DNA of 64,000 bases from Trichosporon coremiiforme (GCA_039545355.1 BCJJ01000002.1:521956-585955), one strand, 5' to 3'; shown: positions 8,985 to 21,414, counted from the stretch's first letter. Notes: a model not told the origin generated them from the sequence alone. Made by a program: numbers and translations.

Positions 8985-11900
8985 AGTGAGCTTGCTTGTA
9001 GAAAACGGCGAAGCTGTGAAATATGAAATATCGATAAATAAGAGAGAATCTGTTCAGCACACTGGGGCGCGCGTGTCAGCACACACGAGGGAGAGGAAGA
9101 ATGCGGACCAGCGCGATCAAAGTTTCGCGGTGGTGGCCCGTTGTGCAAAACCAATGGTTTGTGCCTTTGCCTTCCGATTACGCGAGCCAACACGCAGTCA
9201 AGAGACAGAAATAGACGTACAGGATGCACTGACACGTATCGGTGCGCGGTACGTTCCGGAAAGTGCTGTGCGGGGTGCGATGTGCGATGTGCGGCGGTGA
9301 CTAGTCGAGGTGTCGCGCTGGGACCGTTCGGAAGTCGCGGCGCACGAGGCTGGTTTGCCGGGTTGAAAGCGCAGCGCGCGCGTGTGCGGGAGGTGTCGCG
9401 ATTATATCAAAAGTTACCGGAGCAAGAAACGAACGTGTCAAGACTCGCTTGAGTCGTCGGTGATCAGCTGGTCCGCCGGCCAGAGAAGGGGGGGAAGACG
9501 TCGGCGGGGGAGAGAGGAAGGAGGAGGAGGAGGATGAGAGGAGGAAGAGAATAGAGATATGCGGTCGAAGTGAGAGATTGGTGAGGAGGGTAGGAGAGGA
9601 GAGCTTGGACGGCGAGACAGTAAGGAAAGAGGGGCAAGGGTGTGCGTGGGCGGGGATGGATCGCTGGCCGGGGACTTGGACCGCAGGGAGCGGAGGAGCG
9701 CGCCAGGACAGTGCAGGGGTGTCAGGGGCAATGGTTCAGGGCCGACGCCGTGCCTATGTGTGCCTCAGCGCGGTTGGTGCGTGTGCGTTGCAGGCGTACA
9801 CTCGTACAGTGGGCGCGCGTATGCGAGCGTCGCTGTTCGCTCTGCCAGACGCTGTCAGGTCGGTTTCGATGTGACAGGGGCATCCTCCATTTGGGCCATT
9901 GAAACGGGTAAAGACCACAGGAGACCACGCTCTAATCACCACGGGGCCTCGGCACGGACGCTCAATCCCAATGCCTGCGACGACCGCCTGCACGCACTGC
10001 AACGCGAGGCGACCGAGGGCCACAGCGCGCCTGTACGTACAAACAGCGCATCACGACCCACCCGAACCCGACCGAATCCAAACCTTGACCTCACCTGCAT
10101 ACCGCGCCCGAGCTGAGCGACTCGCACACTGTCCGAGCTCCATATCCAGCCATGGGTGCACCATGCTCCATTGCCCCTTGCCCCTTCACCGACAATAGAA
10201 GCATGTGCCTAACTCACCTTCGAAGAAATCTGTAACAATCGATCGTCCGTGGGCGTGGGCCGTGGGCAGTGTAGCTACACTGACGCTGAGATGTCACGGC
10301 GCGGCGATCTCAGATTGCAGAGAGAAAATCGTGCGCCAAGCCAAACGCAAGAAACCCGTCGGTGTTGGCTCGCAGGTCGGCTGCGAGGCGCCGAGAGATT
10401 ATCCTAATGAAGGATTCGAAACGACGGAACAAGTCCACTACTGGAGCCTAGGTTTCCGACGCTCAACTGTAATCCTCAAAGGATTCTCTTCAGGCAAGCT
10501 GGGCGGGCCAGGCTGTAGATTCGCAAGACGAGGATCGAGCGCAAGGTTGCGCTGATTGATAGGCCGGTCGAGGTCGACAAGTTGTGCTGATGCTCAGAAT
10601 GGGCTTGCGCGCCGTGCTGTGGCGGCGGCGTCGGGGTCGTGTGTCCTGGCGATATCCTTGATGTATTCAGTCCAAAGGTGACAGGTCGCGTCGCACCGTA
10701 TCGGCGTACCGTGTTCGTGTTGTTTTGACTCTTTTGTTCTGTCGTCTGTCGTCACTCGAGCGCTCAGTAATATGTCGTCAAGGTGATGAAGAATGTTTGC
10801 AGTGAGATCTCTGTCCGGACAGCTGACTATTTCGCCTGTCGTCTTTCCCAACTTTCTATATTCACATGGCACGGCACGGCACGGTGCATGAGTCGTCTGA
10901 GATCTGCGTGCGCCGCCGAACGCAAGCATCGCCGACTTCGTCGCCGCCGCCTGGAGGGTCTGACGACTGTCCCTGCCCCTCGTCATAACTTGGCTGACGA
11001 GCGTGGGGTGTTATATCGCTCCTCTGTCGAAGCTCCCACGCAGCCATCAGCGAGAGCACCGCCGAGGCCATTCTTAGCACTGTAAACGTTCCGCTTCGGC
11101 TCTCCTGTCCGGGCTGATGCGATACAGAGCCGGCGGCGCGGCGAAGGGCGGAGCGGCGAGTAAGGCAGCATTCATGGGCGGCAGGAGATTACTAAGACAG
11201 GCTGAGTGACCGTCAGCGTCCAGCGGGCTACTGCGCTCAACTCCACCAAGGACATCAGGACTACTCAGGATCATTGCCAGGATGCAGGTGAGAGGCGGTG
11301 CATGAGCGTCCAGGGAGACGAGAGGTCAATCCAGGGACACAACGCGTTTGTCCAAGGTGTCCTTAAGGCACTCGGGTTCCCCTGAGTAGGGTTTACTCCC
11401 GTCCGGCCTGGCGAGCCGGGTCTTCCGCTTCTGAGCACCGTGCGGTTTACTAATGCGAATGGACCGTCCTATAACCCAAGACAAGCAGGCCAAGGACCTT
11501 GACGTCTACTGGTGCATAGTGTTGGTTCTTGTCATGTAGTGCACTACATTGTTGAACGCTCGCTTGACATTGCCTACTCTGGAGATCCATCCAAGTCCAA
11601 GAATATGGGCATACCTACCCCGTGCCATGTCCGAGACAGCCTAAATGGCCCGTGGTTGTCGCCGTGCCGGGGCCCCCCTGCCCATTGCCGCTGGTAGCGC
11701 GTTTGATTTCATGGAGTCTGCATGCATGGCGCCGCTAGCTCGTCTGCCGAGTCCTGCCTAATATTGACGTCAGCTTCATGGAGTGCGGCGAATAAATAGC
11801 CAAATTGTCCGCCCCCGCATTCTAGCGCCAGCGTTCATGAGCGAGCCAGCGAGCTACTGGAGCTACTGGGCAGTTTTGGTTCTGCCTGACCAGCGCTAGC

Positions 11901-13559
11901 CCGGCCAGGACATGGCTGGGGATCATGAGCTCCTGACATTCCTGACGCTCCTGAAGAGCTTCCATTGACACTCCATTGACAATGGATTATCCGCCCCTCG
12001 TCGCCTTGAGCAGCCCCGACCCCGTGGCCCCGTGTTTGATGAATTTTGTGCGAGGCGCAGAGCACGCCTCGATACACGCCTTGCCGTTAGAGAGTGATCT
12101 GTGAGCTGGGCGTTTGCTCGCTTCTGCACAGTGCAGCCACCTCGCACGCATTCCAGACTCGTGGGCGCAACACACATTCTTGGCATTCGAGGCAGGTGGC
12201 CAGTTGACGACGCCTCGAGCGTCAGCATGTTGGAGAGTAATCACTCGAGCTTCTGCAGCGGCGACTTCTTGCGGCGACTTCTTGCACATGGTCCATGTGA
12301 TAAGAGTGAATTCCAACAGAGGCCGTAATGCAGTGCGCTCGCGAGGATCGCATCGTGACGCATGCCTGCCTGAATGGGCTAAACATGCCCCAGAGCGGTC
12401 ATCGCGATCAGGGGACAAGCCGGGGCGATGCATTGCCGTGCGTCTGAGCGTTGATTGACGCCTCGCAGATGGCCGACAGGCTCTTGCTCAGCGGCAATCA
12501 TATGTAGAGAGGCTGGGCGCGTGCGCGTGCACTAGAAGTCAAGGAAGTCGCCGAAATGCGCATCGATTCAGTCGGCTGCAGAATCTATTTGCGGACGAGT
12601 GCTTGGAGGATCCCCTCAAGCGTTCTCAGATGCCGTGCTATTTCGATCAGACAATTGTTGATTGTGAGAACCTCGACTGCAGCCGCCGGCGCCCGCTGTC
12701 CTGCCACTGAAGCACTAGGGAGAGCTTCAGGGGTCCATCCCTGCCCCGCGCTCTCCGCGCGTATCCCGCAAACAGCTCCGACGCCGCTGACGGCGGACGG
12801 CTATCGTAGTGGTGCAGGCTTAGCACTGCAAGATAGAGCTTTGACACTCCATCCTCATCGTGAGAGCCAGGAGGTCGGTGTCGGGCTCTTTTTGGGCGCT
12901 CTTGTAAGTGCCTGACACGACTTTCGGAGGTCGTTGCCGGCACTTGAATCTAATTTCTGGTCAGCAGGTCCGAGCTTGGAACTCATCACCAGGCAGATTG
13001 GCACAAAAGTTTAATGGGACCTGCTCCAACAACGACGCCGATCGGTCGTCGTGTAAACGCGCAGCACATGCAGCCTTGCAGGTACGCTCATCGGTGGCTG
13101 CAGGGCTGGGAAACCAAGACACCCTATGGTCTTCGCATACGCCGAGAGTCGTTGCGAGGGATGCTCCAACGCCCTCCACCGTCGTTCGTGCGGTTGCCAA
13201 ACAAGACCCCAAACGCTTGTCATTCTTGGAGAGAACTCGTGAGTCAAGGCTCCCGAGCCTGGGTCCGTAACTGAGGAACGGAGGCCATGATACCGCGATA
13301 ATGTGGACTGGAAGCTCTTCCCTTGGCCTACATCATCTCCGCTGGGCAACCAGCCAAGCCAGGTACGTTGCACAGCATGACGCCGAGCCTGTGGAATCCT
13401 GATGGCTCCGCAAGATGCGAATCATGCGTTGTCAGAGGTGAGTGGCGGCCACGACTGAAGTCATAGCAGTGTGCCTTTCCACCTGCACTTGAGATCATAT
13501 CATAGTAGACCGACGTCCTTCGCAAGGTCCCAACTCTGTTACACTCACCACATTTGTGT
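8985..13559. other. Long intergenic region, no recognisable gene
   Basis: About 4.6 kb upstream of the GMC gene. It starts with probable promoter and leader sequence (polypurine tract on + at 9483-9605). The short frames in it (for example 9640-10116, 10594-10986, 11987-12433 and 12556-12915) have compositions expected by chance and overlap frames on the other strand. No repeats, tRNA or transposon ends were noticed. Confidence 0.4.
9402..9408 (-). promoter_or_regulatory. Possible TATA element of the GMC gene
   Basis: On the minus strand TTGATATAAT lies about 420 bp above the ATG, followed further upstream by a polypurine (+) tract at 9483-9605. Position and sequence fit a TATA box with a long leader. 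This is inference only. Confidence 0.25.
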
Positions 13560-14880
13560 ATGGGCTTAGTATGCGGCCCCGGCCTGAGAAACTTCAGGAG
13601 AGCCGTGCCAGAGAGTCTCGGCCATCGACCTGAACGTTAGCATGTTTTCTGCTCCAGCCGATACCAAACAGGCACTCACAGAGGAGATCAAATATGCACC
13701 ACGGCGCAATATTCCAGCGCTCTGTCTACTCGCACCAGTGAGCTGTTTATCAGTCCTGCAAGAATCATCGCTCATCGTAGCTGGTCTTCAAAACACTGGG
13801 TAAGATCCAGATGGAATATTTCGAGGGTACTCTCGCTTGAAGACGGTCTGTCGGAGGTTTCGGGAGTGTCCTCTCGTCTCAGGCAGGGAAGACTCAAACG
13901 TTGGAGCTCACGGCCTGGTCGGTGAGGGGGACCATGAGTCGCACCGGCGTACAAAGGTGTACAGCTGGTCGTGTATGCAGGGCCGTGGGTCTGGCGGTCA
14001 GCTTCAGAACTCCCACGATCTAGCTTACCACTCTCACTGACACAACTGCCTTGATAGCTGGCCTGACGGTCAGCTCATTGCGGAAATTAACCTAGCCTTC
14101 CCGCGCCTGTACAGCTTGGATCGCAGGAAGGCACTATAACCCGTTGAGCCATTCATCTGTGACCACCAGCCCGAAGAGAACGACCTGGTACAGCCGCCTG
14201 CGAAGCTGTTCGTCAGCTGCTTGCACGACCCCTCTAGAAGCTCACATTGATGGGTCAGGTCGCACTCGACTTGCCTGATGTGAGCTTTCCAGAAGATCAA
14301 GTCAAAGCGCCCATCTCCCCTGCCCTAGCCTGTTTGTCAGCTCAATCCGGCATGAGATCAAGCTCACTGAACAGCTTCAGTCCTGAGTGCTGATCGTCGG
14401 CTTCACCAGCCACAGGGAGAGCTGATGCTCATCGAGCGGGTGACACTCGTCCGAGACAGGGATCCGGTTTCGCGCATTGCAGGTCTGCTGTCAGCTAAAA
14501 AGGCCGTACCCCAGCTTACATCTGCACAGGCGCTGGCTGCGGGCAGCTGCTTGTTGTCAAAAGATATGGGAGGCTGACACTGTGCTCAAACCTTTAGTGC
14601 TTCACCTAAAATCGGAGTGGAAGAGCTTACCTCGCACACAGACCTCTGGCGGCTTGTCGCCCAAGTCGTCCTCGCTGATTGTATCAGGCTGTGGGCAAGC
14701 TTCGCGTCACGAGCCCTGCTCAGCTTACACGCACGTCAGGCGCAGCTGCAGCTGCTGTCAGCTTACAACCATGATCCTAAAGCTCGCCGGCAACTAGTGG
14801 ACGACTTGTGATCCGTTGCAATCGTTCTCTTGCTGAGCGTGCGGATGGCGGCGCTTGTTTGCGTAGACGAGGCGAGAAGT
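13560..14880 (-). ncRNA. Spliced transcript candidate: array of at least seven mini-introns without a long ORF
   Basis: On the minus strand, intron-like elements with perfect donors and this genome's acceptor signature lie at 14716-14766, 14580-14630, 14485-14519, 14330-14367, 14206-14245, 13991-14028 and 13630-13679 (35-51 nt each). A weaker one is at 13871-13911. The 14063-14090 element has a good acceptor but a bad donor. Exon-like spacers are 60-311 nt. Joined across the first three introns, one frame stays open for 121 codons (14879 down to a TGA at 14377-14379), but it contains no Met and matches nothing known to me. Further down, protein-like pieces occur in changing frames. It could be a spliced lncRNA, a coding gene with small exons, or a decayed gene. 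The type chosen is provisional. Confidence 0.45.
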
Positions 14881-15446
14881 CATGAACTGAAGATCAGCTT
14901 GAAGCGCACTGCAGCAGCCCTGCAGTCGCTTTTGCAATGCAGGCGAGGCAGTGCCAGAATGCCTTCAGCCTAGGCCAATGCCCTCCAGTGACAGAGTGGG
15001 AGATACACACCTGTCTATCAGCTATGACGCCGTCCTCAGCTGCACACCTCAGACAACCTATCCGGAGCGGCTGGGATCGTCAGCTAACTACTCTATGCGG
15101 TGCTCGAGCCCACGCTCTCGGATCGGGCGTAGCGTGCAGCGGAACGGCAGTTAGGAGGTTCAATGTGGGAGTCAGTGAAGATGAGGAAGGTGAACAAGTG
15201 AGACGTGTCAGTGGAGCTGCGGTTGAGTCAGTGATCGGCATGGCGGTCTTGCGCCCGGGTTTCACTTCTGCCTTCCGTCTCTCTGTCTTCCTCCATGTTG
15301 ACGTCTCGTCTCTACTGCCTCTTCGCCTTCCCATGCAACTCACATAGCTTCAGATTCTGCATTAACCACCTATGAACGAACGTCTCCTACCTGCTGCGAC
15401 CGGCCGCTGTGCCATCTCCACCCACCAGTCCACCCATCAGCCCACA
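14881..15446. other. Intergenic between the mini-intron array and the SSADH 3' end
   Basis: Contains AGCTGAC (minus) at 15079-15085 without a usable donor. It may include the 5' part of the putative spliced transcript. The frames 14937-15347 (+) and 15080-15343 (-) overlap each other and neither is convincing. Confidence 0.3.
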
Positions 15447-17008
15447 TCACTGGTCCACAGTCAGCGCGGCCGTCTTGACGACCGTAAACTCGTTGACGCC
15501 GTACCCGAACCCGCCTTCCTTCCCGACGCCGCTCTCGCGTATGCCTCCGAATGGGCTCTCAGCGGTGTTCGCGTTAGCCGTGTTGATAGCGACGGTGCCG
15601 CTCTGCAGGCGCTCGTACGCCCTCCAGGCCCTGCTAATGTCCCTGGTCCAGACATAGTTGGTCAGGCCCATGTCCGTGTCGTTGCAGAGCGCAATGACCT
15701 CGTCCTCCTCCTCGAAGGGGTAGATGCTCACGATCGGCGCAAACATCTCTTCCTTGTACACTCTTGCATCCTGGGGCGCACCGACGATCAGCGTCGGCTC
15801 GAAGTGGAAGCCTGTTCCGAAGCGCTTTCCGCCGGTGAGAACCTTCGCGCCGTGCTCCTTCGCGTCCGCGACGAGCTCCTCAGCGCGCGCCGCCCCGCGG
15901 TCGACCGTGACCGCGCCGTTCGTGACGCCCTCGTCGAGACCGTGGCCCCACTTGAGCTTGCTCATCTTCTCCTGAACCAGTTTCGTGAACTCGTCAATGA
16001 CGGGTTTCTGGACGAAGACGCGGTTCGCACACACGCAGACCTGGCCCGCGTGCCGGAGCTTGTTGGCCAGCAGAGCGTCGGCGGCAGCATTCAGGTCCGC
16101 GTCCGAGAACACGACCCAGCCGCCGTTGCCGCCCAGCTCGAGGGTCAGCTTCTTCAGCGTCCCCGCCGCGTGGCTCATGAGCAGCTTGCCCACGCCTGTC
16201 GAGCCCGTGAAGGACACCTTCTTGATCCGCTTGTCGGTGCAGAGGATCTTGCCGACCTCGGGCGTCGTGGCGTTCGAAGCGGTCACGACGTTGATGACTC
16301 CCGCTGGCACACCGGCACGCTTGGCCAGAATCGCGAGGGCGAGCGTGGAGACGGGCGTCTCGGGGGAGGGCTTGATCACCATCGTGCAGCCAGCCGCGAG
16401 GGCGGTCGCGATCTTGCGCAGAGCGATGACGACGGGGAAGTTCCACCTGCCGTTGTTAGCTCAGGTCAACCGCAAAGCTGTAAGTGGGTGATTGGGTGAT
16501 CGTCGACGATCTGCGGATGGACGGGCACTCACGGGCAGAGCAACGCGACGGGACCAACGGGGACGCGCTGTGTAAAGAACCTCAGGCTCGGGTTATCGTT
16601 CGCCTTGATCGTGTCTCCCTGGATGCGCTCGGCTTCGCCCGCCATGACCCAAGAGTACGTGGTTGCGTAGTCGACCTCGGCGCGGGCCTCGGCGAGGGCC
16701 TTGCCCGTCTCCATCGTGATGAGCATAGCGAGGTCCTCCTTGTGCTCGCGTACGAGGCGGTCGAGCTCGAGGATGATGCGCGCGCGAGTGCGCGCACCCG
16801 TGTTGCTCCAGCCGGGGAAGGCGTTGGTTGCCGCCGTAATCGCCTTCTCGGCATCGATCGCGCCCATCTCGACGACAGACGTCCAGACCTCGCCCGAGCC
16901 GGGGTCCTCGACATCAAACGTCGACCCCGAGTCGTAGTCCGCGTTGTTGATCCATCCCTTTGTCGCGTTCAGCGCGCTGTCCTTGATCTTGAAGTTTGGG
17001 TGCACCAT
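15447..17008 (-). CDS. Succinate-semialdehyde dehydrogenase (NAD(P)+), GABA shunt
   Basis: Two exons, 16533-17008 and 15447-16446. The intron 16447-16532 (86 nt) has GTGAGT and CAG ends, and the join rebuilds the invariant PWNFP (159-163). Start: ATG at 17008 (MVHPNFKIKDSALNATKGW). Total 491 aa, normal for the family. The family hallmarks are present: KPSPETP (184-190), FTGSTGVGK (238-246), the general base Glu262 in LELGGN and the catalytic Cys296 in GQVCVCANR. The last is the SSADH-type active-site context. The enzyme oxidises succinate semialdehyde to succinate, finishing GABA catabolism and feeding the TCA cycle (yeast Uga2 role). No clear targeting peptide is seen, so it is probably cytosolic. 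Related aldehyde dehydrogenase substrates cannot be excluded. Confidence 0.88.
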
Positions 17009-17468
17009 TGTCGTACAGTGGGTATGTGGGAACACAAGGATCAGGAGACTGAAACAGCGCCAGAGGGGCGCTTATGAAGTCGGGCTCGGTGGGCATCAGC
17101 TGACGGCTACCCCCGACAGATGTCGGCTTTCTACCCCTCGGCTACCTCGCCTCGGTCGTATATCGCCGTCCCTGGACCAGTGGGGCGGGCCACCTGCCCT
17201 GGAAGATAAGGCGCGAGGGATGCCTGCATTCGCGACAGATGCGACATGCGCGACATGTGCGGTGTAGGCGCTGACATGCTGACAAGCCACAGATCCAGAT
17301 GCCTAAGCACTCCCAGCTGCACCGGCGCTGCAAAAGCGCAACGTTGCATTCGCCCAAACCACGACAACGACACCAATACCGAGCATGCACACACGCTACG
17401 GACTAGATACCAGATTTCGGGCTAGCCCTCGGACAATGGTCCGGGTACCCGCTCTGGGGGTATCTCCA
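17009..17468. other. Intergenic between SSADH and the OPT pseudogene
   Basis: SSADH promoter and the 3' flank of the OPT pseudogene. Contains short 'gcgacatg' repeats near 17240-17260. Nothing else was seen. Confidence 0.35.
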
Positions 17469-19937
17469 TCAGTCGGGGAAGTTGATCATGGACCCTCCGG
17501 CCCCCAGCACGGCGAATGACAGGATGAAGATCGCGAGCGTCGCTGCGCTGTTCCACCCGGCGGTGACGAGGAACATGTACCGCTTGAAGATCTTGGGGCG
17601 GTGGGTACGAAGCCAGCCCTGGGCGAAGAAGCCGGCGATGATCCCAGACGTGATCGTACTCGTCTGTGTGGCCTGGTACCCAATCCAGCCAGAGTTCATC
17701 GCAACCGTGGCCACATTGAAGTCCCGGAAGTCCCAGGAGCCGATCCGCTTCACCTTCAGGCTGATGAGCCAGTGCACGACGCAGATCGCGAAGCCCACGA
17801 CCAGATCGAGCGGCACCAAGAAGTAGGGACTCCCCGCGCTGTAGAGGTAGTGGCTCAGCGCCCAGGTTGTCGCCTGGTTGTTCGACGACTGGGGACCCTG
17901 CCCGGACCACGCGTAGTTTCCGTTCGGGTCCAGGAGAATGTCCCGCTTGCTGGCGACGACGGCGTGCATCACGCCGTAGCTTACTAACGCGCCCGTCACC
18001 GTGCCGTACACCTGTGTCGCGAACATGACACGAGGCGGGATCTTGACTGGACGTAAGTTCGACGACATGAAGGCGCAAACTCACGGTATTCGCCCATCTT
18101 CAGGTCGGACGCGAGGTTGAGGCTCTGCGGAAGGACAGAGTGCAACCACGCACTGAAGTACAGGTTGGCAAAGGGGCGGGGGCATGCACGCGCCAGCGAC
18201 CATCTTCATGAGCGTGTTGATCGCGATGCCGTTTCCGAAACGCGAGAAGACGACAGCGCTCTGGGTGTGAGCTTGCAGATCGTGGAGAACGATGGTTCAG
18301 CTAGGCGGTAACTCACAAGAGGCGCGATCGCGATATCGAGAAGAAGCGCGACGATGTATGTCCACGCGTTGAGAGTGACATCCTGGGTCGTGACGACGAT
18401 CATGCCAGTGACGAACGAGAACGTGAGCGGGCCAGCGTACCACCACCATGGCGCCTCCTTGTACTTTGTACTTGGCCATGGCGGCGTGGTGTCTGTTGTC
18501 ATACTTGCCGACACAAAGGTTCTTGATGACGGCCACAATGTCCGGGCCCCAGAACAGGATACAGTGCGCGAAGAGTGCGCCGATCGCAATGTTGCCGCAG
18601 AATATTCCCCACACGAACGTGCTCGCGACCTCGGGGAGGCCGTACGCGGCGAGCTTCTCCTTGTCCAGCAGCCCGTTCACAAACCCTTTGGCCGCCTTGT
18701 ACGGCTTGCCGTCCTGCGTGCGCAGGAGTGGCGACATGAACGGCAGATTGCGCCCTCTCACGCGTTGCCGTAGTAGACCGCCGCGATCGAGACGTAGCAG
18801 ATGATCAACCCGATCAGGCAGTTGACCTGGTATTTCATCGGCATGACGTGCGAGCCAGAGCCGATGTACTGCCAGTCGACGGAGAAGTTGAGCAGTCTCA
18901 TGCCCTCGTTCAAGAGCGCACCGCCGAAAACGTTAGTCAGGATCTGCGCCTTCTCGCCCGTCACGTTCATCGACGCGAGGCACGGGATCGAGATGCTGTT
19001 GAGCCACAGGATCACGTACATCGGGAACACCTCTGGGTTGTCAGTTGAGACGAAGCCAAACTAACTCACCGTACACCGACATGCCGGCCAGGCCGTACCA
19101 GAACCACCGAAGGAGCTTCGAGTCGCGCACCTTGTGCCAGTGCAGACCTTGCAGAACCTTGACAAGGGGCAAGTTACTCCAGTACACAGCCTCGGGATGC
19201 CACACGGTCATCGGGCGCAGGAGGCCCGTAAGACCGTAGCCGAAGAGGCCGATACTGAGGGTCGAGAGCACAACAGTAGTGGCAGAGATAGGCAGGTCGT
19301 AGAACAGGTCCTGGACGGTGAACATGTTGATGCTCGCCGTGCCGTTCGAGGACGAGGACGCGAACAGCGTCGCAACTGCATGCTCCTTCAGACCGAACGG
19401 ACGCGGGTTCAGGAACTTGAAGACCTTGATCCGCCAAGAGAGGGGGCTTTCCTCGCCGTGGTTCTTACGCCACTTCTTCTCCAGCTTGTCGCCGCCCGGC
19501 ACGAGGAATGCCTATCCGCGACCCAGGAACCAAATGATCATGAAACTGGCCGAGAAGCCTCCGCCGGCGGGTTTGAACTGGTCGTTAGCTCGACACTCGA
19601 TCTCAGCTAGGCTACTCACAGCGTAGATCTGGGACACCGCCGAGGAGAAGACAGTCATGATGGTACCGATGATGAAGCTGCGAACCGTCAAGCTGTGGTC
19701 GCCGTCGTCGCGGAGCGACATCAGGTAGTTCGAGACGTCCTCTCCTGTGCGGATGATGTGGTCATCCGAGTCGTCGTCCGCGGAGTCGCGGAACAGTTCG
19801 CCCCTGGAGCGAACCGAAGTTACCTTCTCACCGATGTTGGATTCCTTTGAGGAGACATCGGCGTCGTCAACGACGGGAGGCAGGACTTCGACGTCCTGGT
19901 AGATGTCGTCTTCCTTCTTATCGAGCTTCTTAGACAT
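17469..19937 (-). pseudogene. Oligopeptide transporter (OPT family), disrupted
   Basis: The exon plan is intact: 19620-19937, 19070-19577, 18317-19032, 18085-18260 and 17469-18046. The introns are 42, 37, 56 and 38 nt with GTGAGT donors. OPT hallmarks: FGLKEHAV near 19400, GISIPC-like NSISIPCLASMNVTGEK, RNLPFMSPLLR, HHAAMAKYKEAPWWWY, FGNGIAINTLMKMVAGA, NLYFSAW and a last membrane-rich domain ending MINFPD. These genes import oligopeptides, glutathione or siderophore-like peptides across the plasma membrane with protons. Four lesions break the frame: an in-frame TAG at 19512-19514 where the family has Trp (GRG-stop-AF), a one-base loss at 18758-18761 (NA-W-RGRN), a 7-bp tandem duplication at 18460-18473, and an indel at about 18175-18182. 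No splice choice repairs them. Composition stays gene-like, so inactivation is probably recent. Confidence 0.85.
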
Positions 19938-21414
19938 GTCAGTCGCGGCACCGGTTCTTCAGATGCTCGTGTGGGAGTCCGAGACTCTCGCGGACCATTT
20001 ATAGCCTTCGTGCCATCGTAGCTCTCGATGAGCCATCGATGAGCCTTCGAAAAGCGTTCCCAGTCCCCTTGCCCCAGTTCTTTCAATTGCGTTATCTCGT
20101 AACTGATCTATGCTTAGTTCTTCACCAACGAAACGCTCCACGCCGGTCCAGACCCATCTGGAGCAAAAACTGCAGCGTGAGTGATTGGCTGCATGCCCAT
20201 CTCTCGGTCGACGATAAGGCGAACACGCCGAAGTGGACTGTGAAAGCATGCGGATCTTGCCAAAAATCAGTCTGCGTATTCGCTTGGGAAAGATTTGGAA
20301 GGTCATGGGAGGTCCGAGAGTGCTTAGCGCCGAAAGCATGAACGCAGCTGGTTGTGAGCTAGGCGGTGGGGCACATGATAGGAGTGAACAGGGTGAGCTT
20401 GTATGAGCTTGCATGAGCGCAGAGTCAGTGATGAATGGTGCGGATTGCGTGATAGTGGTGCACTAAGGTTAGGCACGGTATGCACTCCAACGGCCCCTCA
20501 CGGCTCAGCTGCCGGCCAAAGGACCGTGTCCCGAGGAGCAGCGGACCGACCAGTCTCCTGCTAGGTATTTGGAGTACTTTGAAGCACGCGGTGCACAGTA
20601 TACGGCTAACTGACCGGCTGTCGCGATCAAGAAGGATTTGCGAAGGAGCTTTGATCCGAATGCGCAAGGTGCAATGGTGCTTTGAGAATAGGTCGGTTGA
20701 TGAATGAAAGGAAGACGGACAGTTGGTTGTGTTGCACCATCAGCACGTGCAGCGGCCGGACGCGACAGCCGTGGGAAGTTGAACGCTTTGAGTCGCAGAC
20801 ACCGCAACACGGCGAGCGAACGATCATGTGTAAGCTGCTCGTGGTCGATCCACGGTCCCAGGTCCCTACATAAGTACGGCCGTACTCGGATGCATACGCA
20901 CGCCCCTTGTTTGCATGCTGGCGGCATGTGCGGCATGTTGGGCGACCCATGATCAAGTAGTCTTACTGTGATGCCGCTATCCACATTACGCACTCTGATC
21001 GGAGGTCATGTACGTACTGTACCTGCACCCAAAAGCCTGTTAAGAAAGGGGCACGTGGGGCAAGCTTCATAGTTATTGTCATAGTTTCTCCGAGCGCAGA
21101 ACCCTATTTTGTTATCTCGATTCCATTGTCTCTCTTTTCCAGATCGGGGGTCTGTGTCTGCGTGCTCTATGGACGACAATAGGCAACGGTAAAGATATAC
21201 ATTCCCATGAGATGCTACGCAGAAGCACTATAAACACGTGAGAAGGGTTGTTTGTACAGAGGGTTAAGAGTATAGTGAGTTATGGGGATGGTTTTTTTGG
21301 AGAATAGATGAGGTGAGAGACATGTTACCAACGCCAGCGTTGGCGAACACACACGGTGACTGGAAGGTGCCTGCACCCCCCAGTCGAGTACAAAGCGTCC
21401 GGCACTTTGTGTTC
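19938..21414. other. Intergenic, former OPT promoter and 3' flank of the lyase gene
   Basis: No gene seen. The frames at 20505-20993 (-) and 20704-20952 (+) overlap each other and are not protein-like. The segment just below the lyase gene (21060-21310) is AT-richer and may carry its 3' processing signals. Confidence 0.35.

Noticed and set aside
7044..9026. 660-codon open frame on the plus strand covering most of the GMC oxidoreductase
   Set aside because: It lies wholly antisense to a gene with clear FAD and GMC motifs. Its Val/Leu/Asp-rich sequence is what the complement of GC-ending codons gives.
15372..16499. 375-codon plus-strand frame across SSADH exon 2
   Set aside because: Antisense to SSADH, whose catalytic motifs fix the minus strand as coding.
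18753..18800. Possible intron explaining the OPT frame change near 18760
   Set aside because: GTGAGA...GCACGCAG would remove conserved FMSPLLR sequence and still join out of phase, so it does not rescue the gene.
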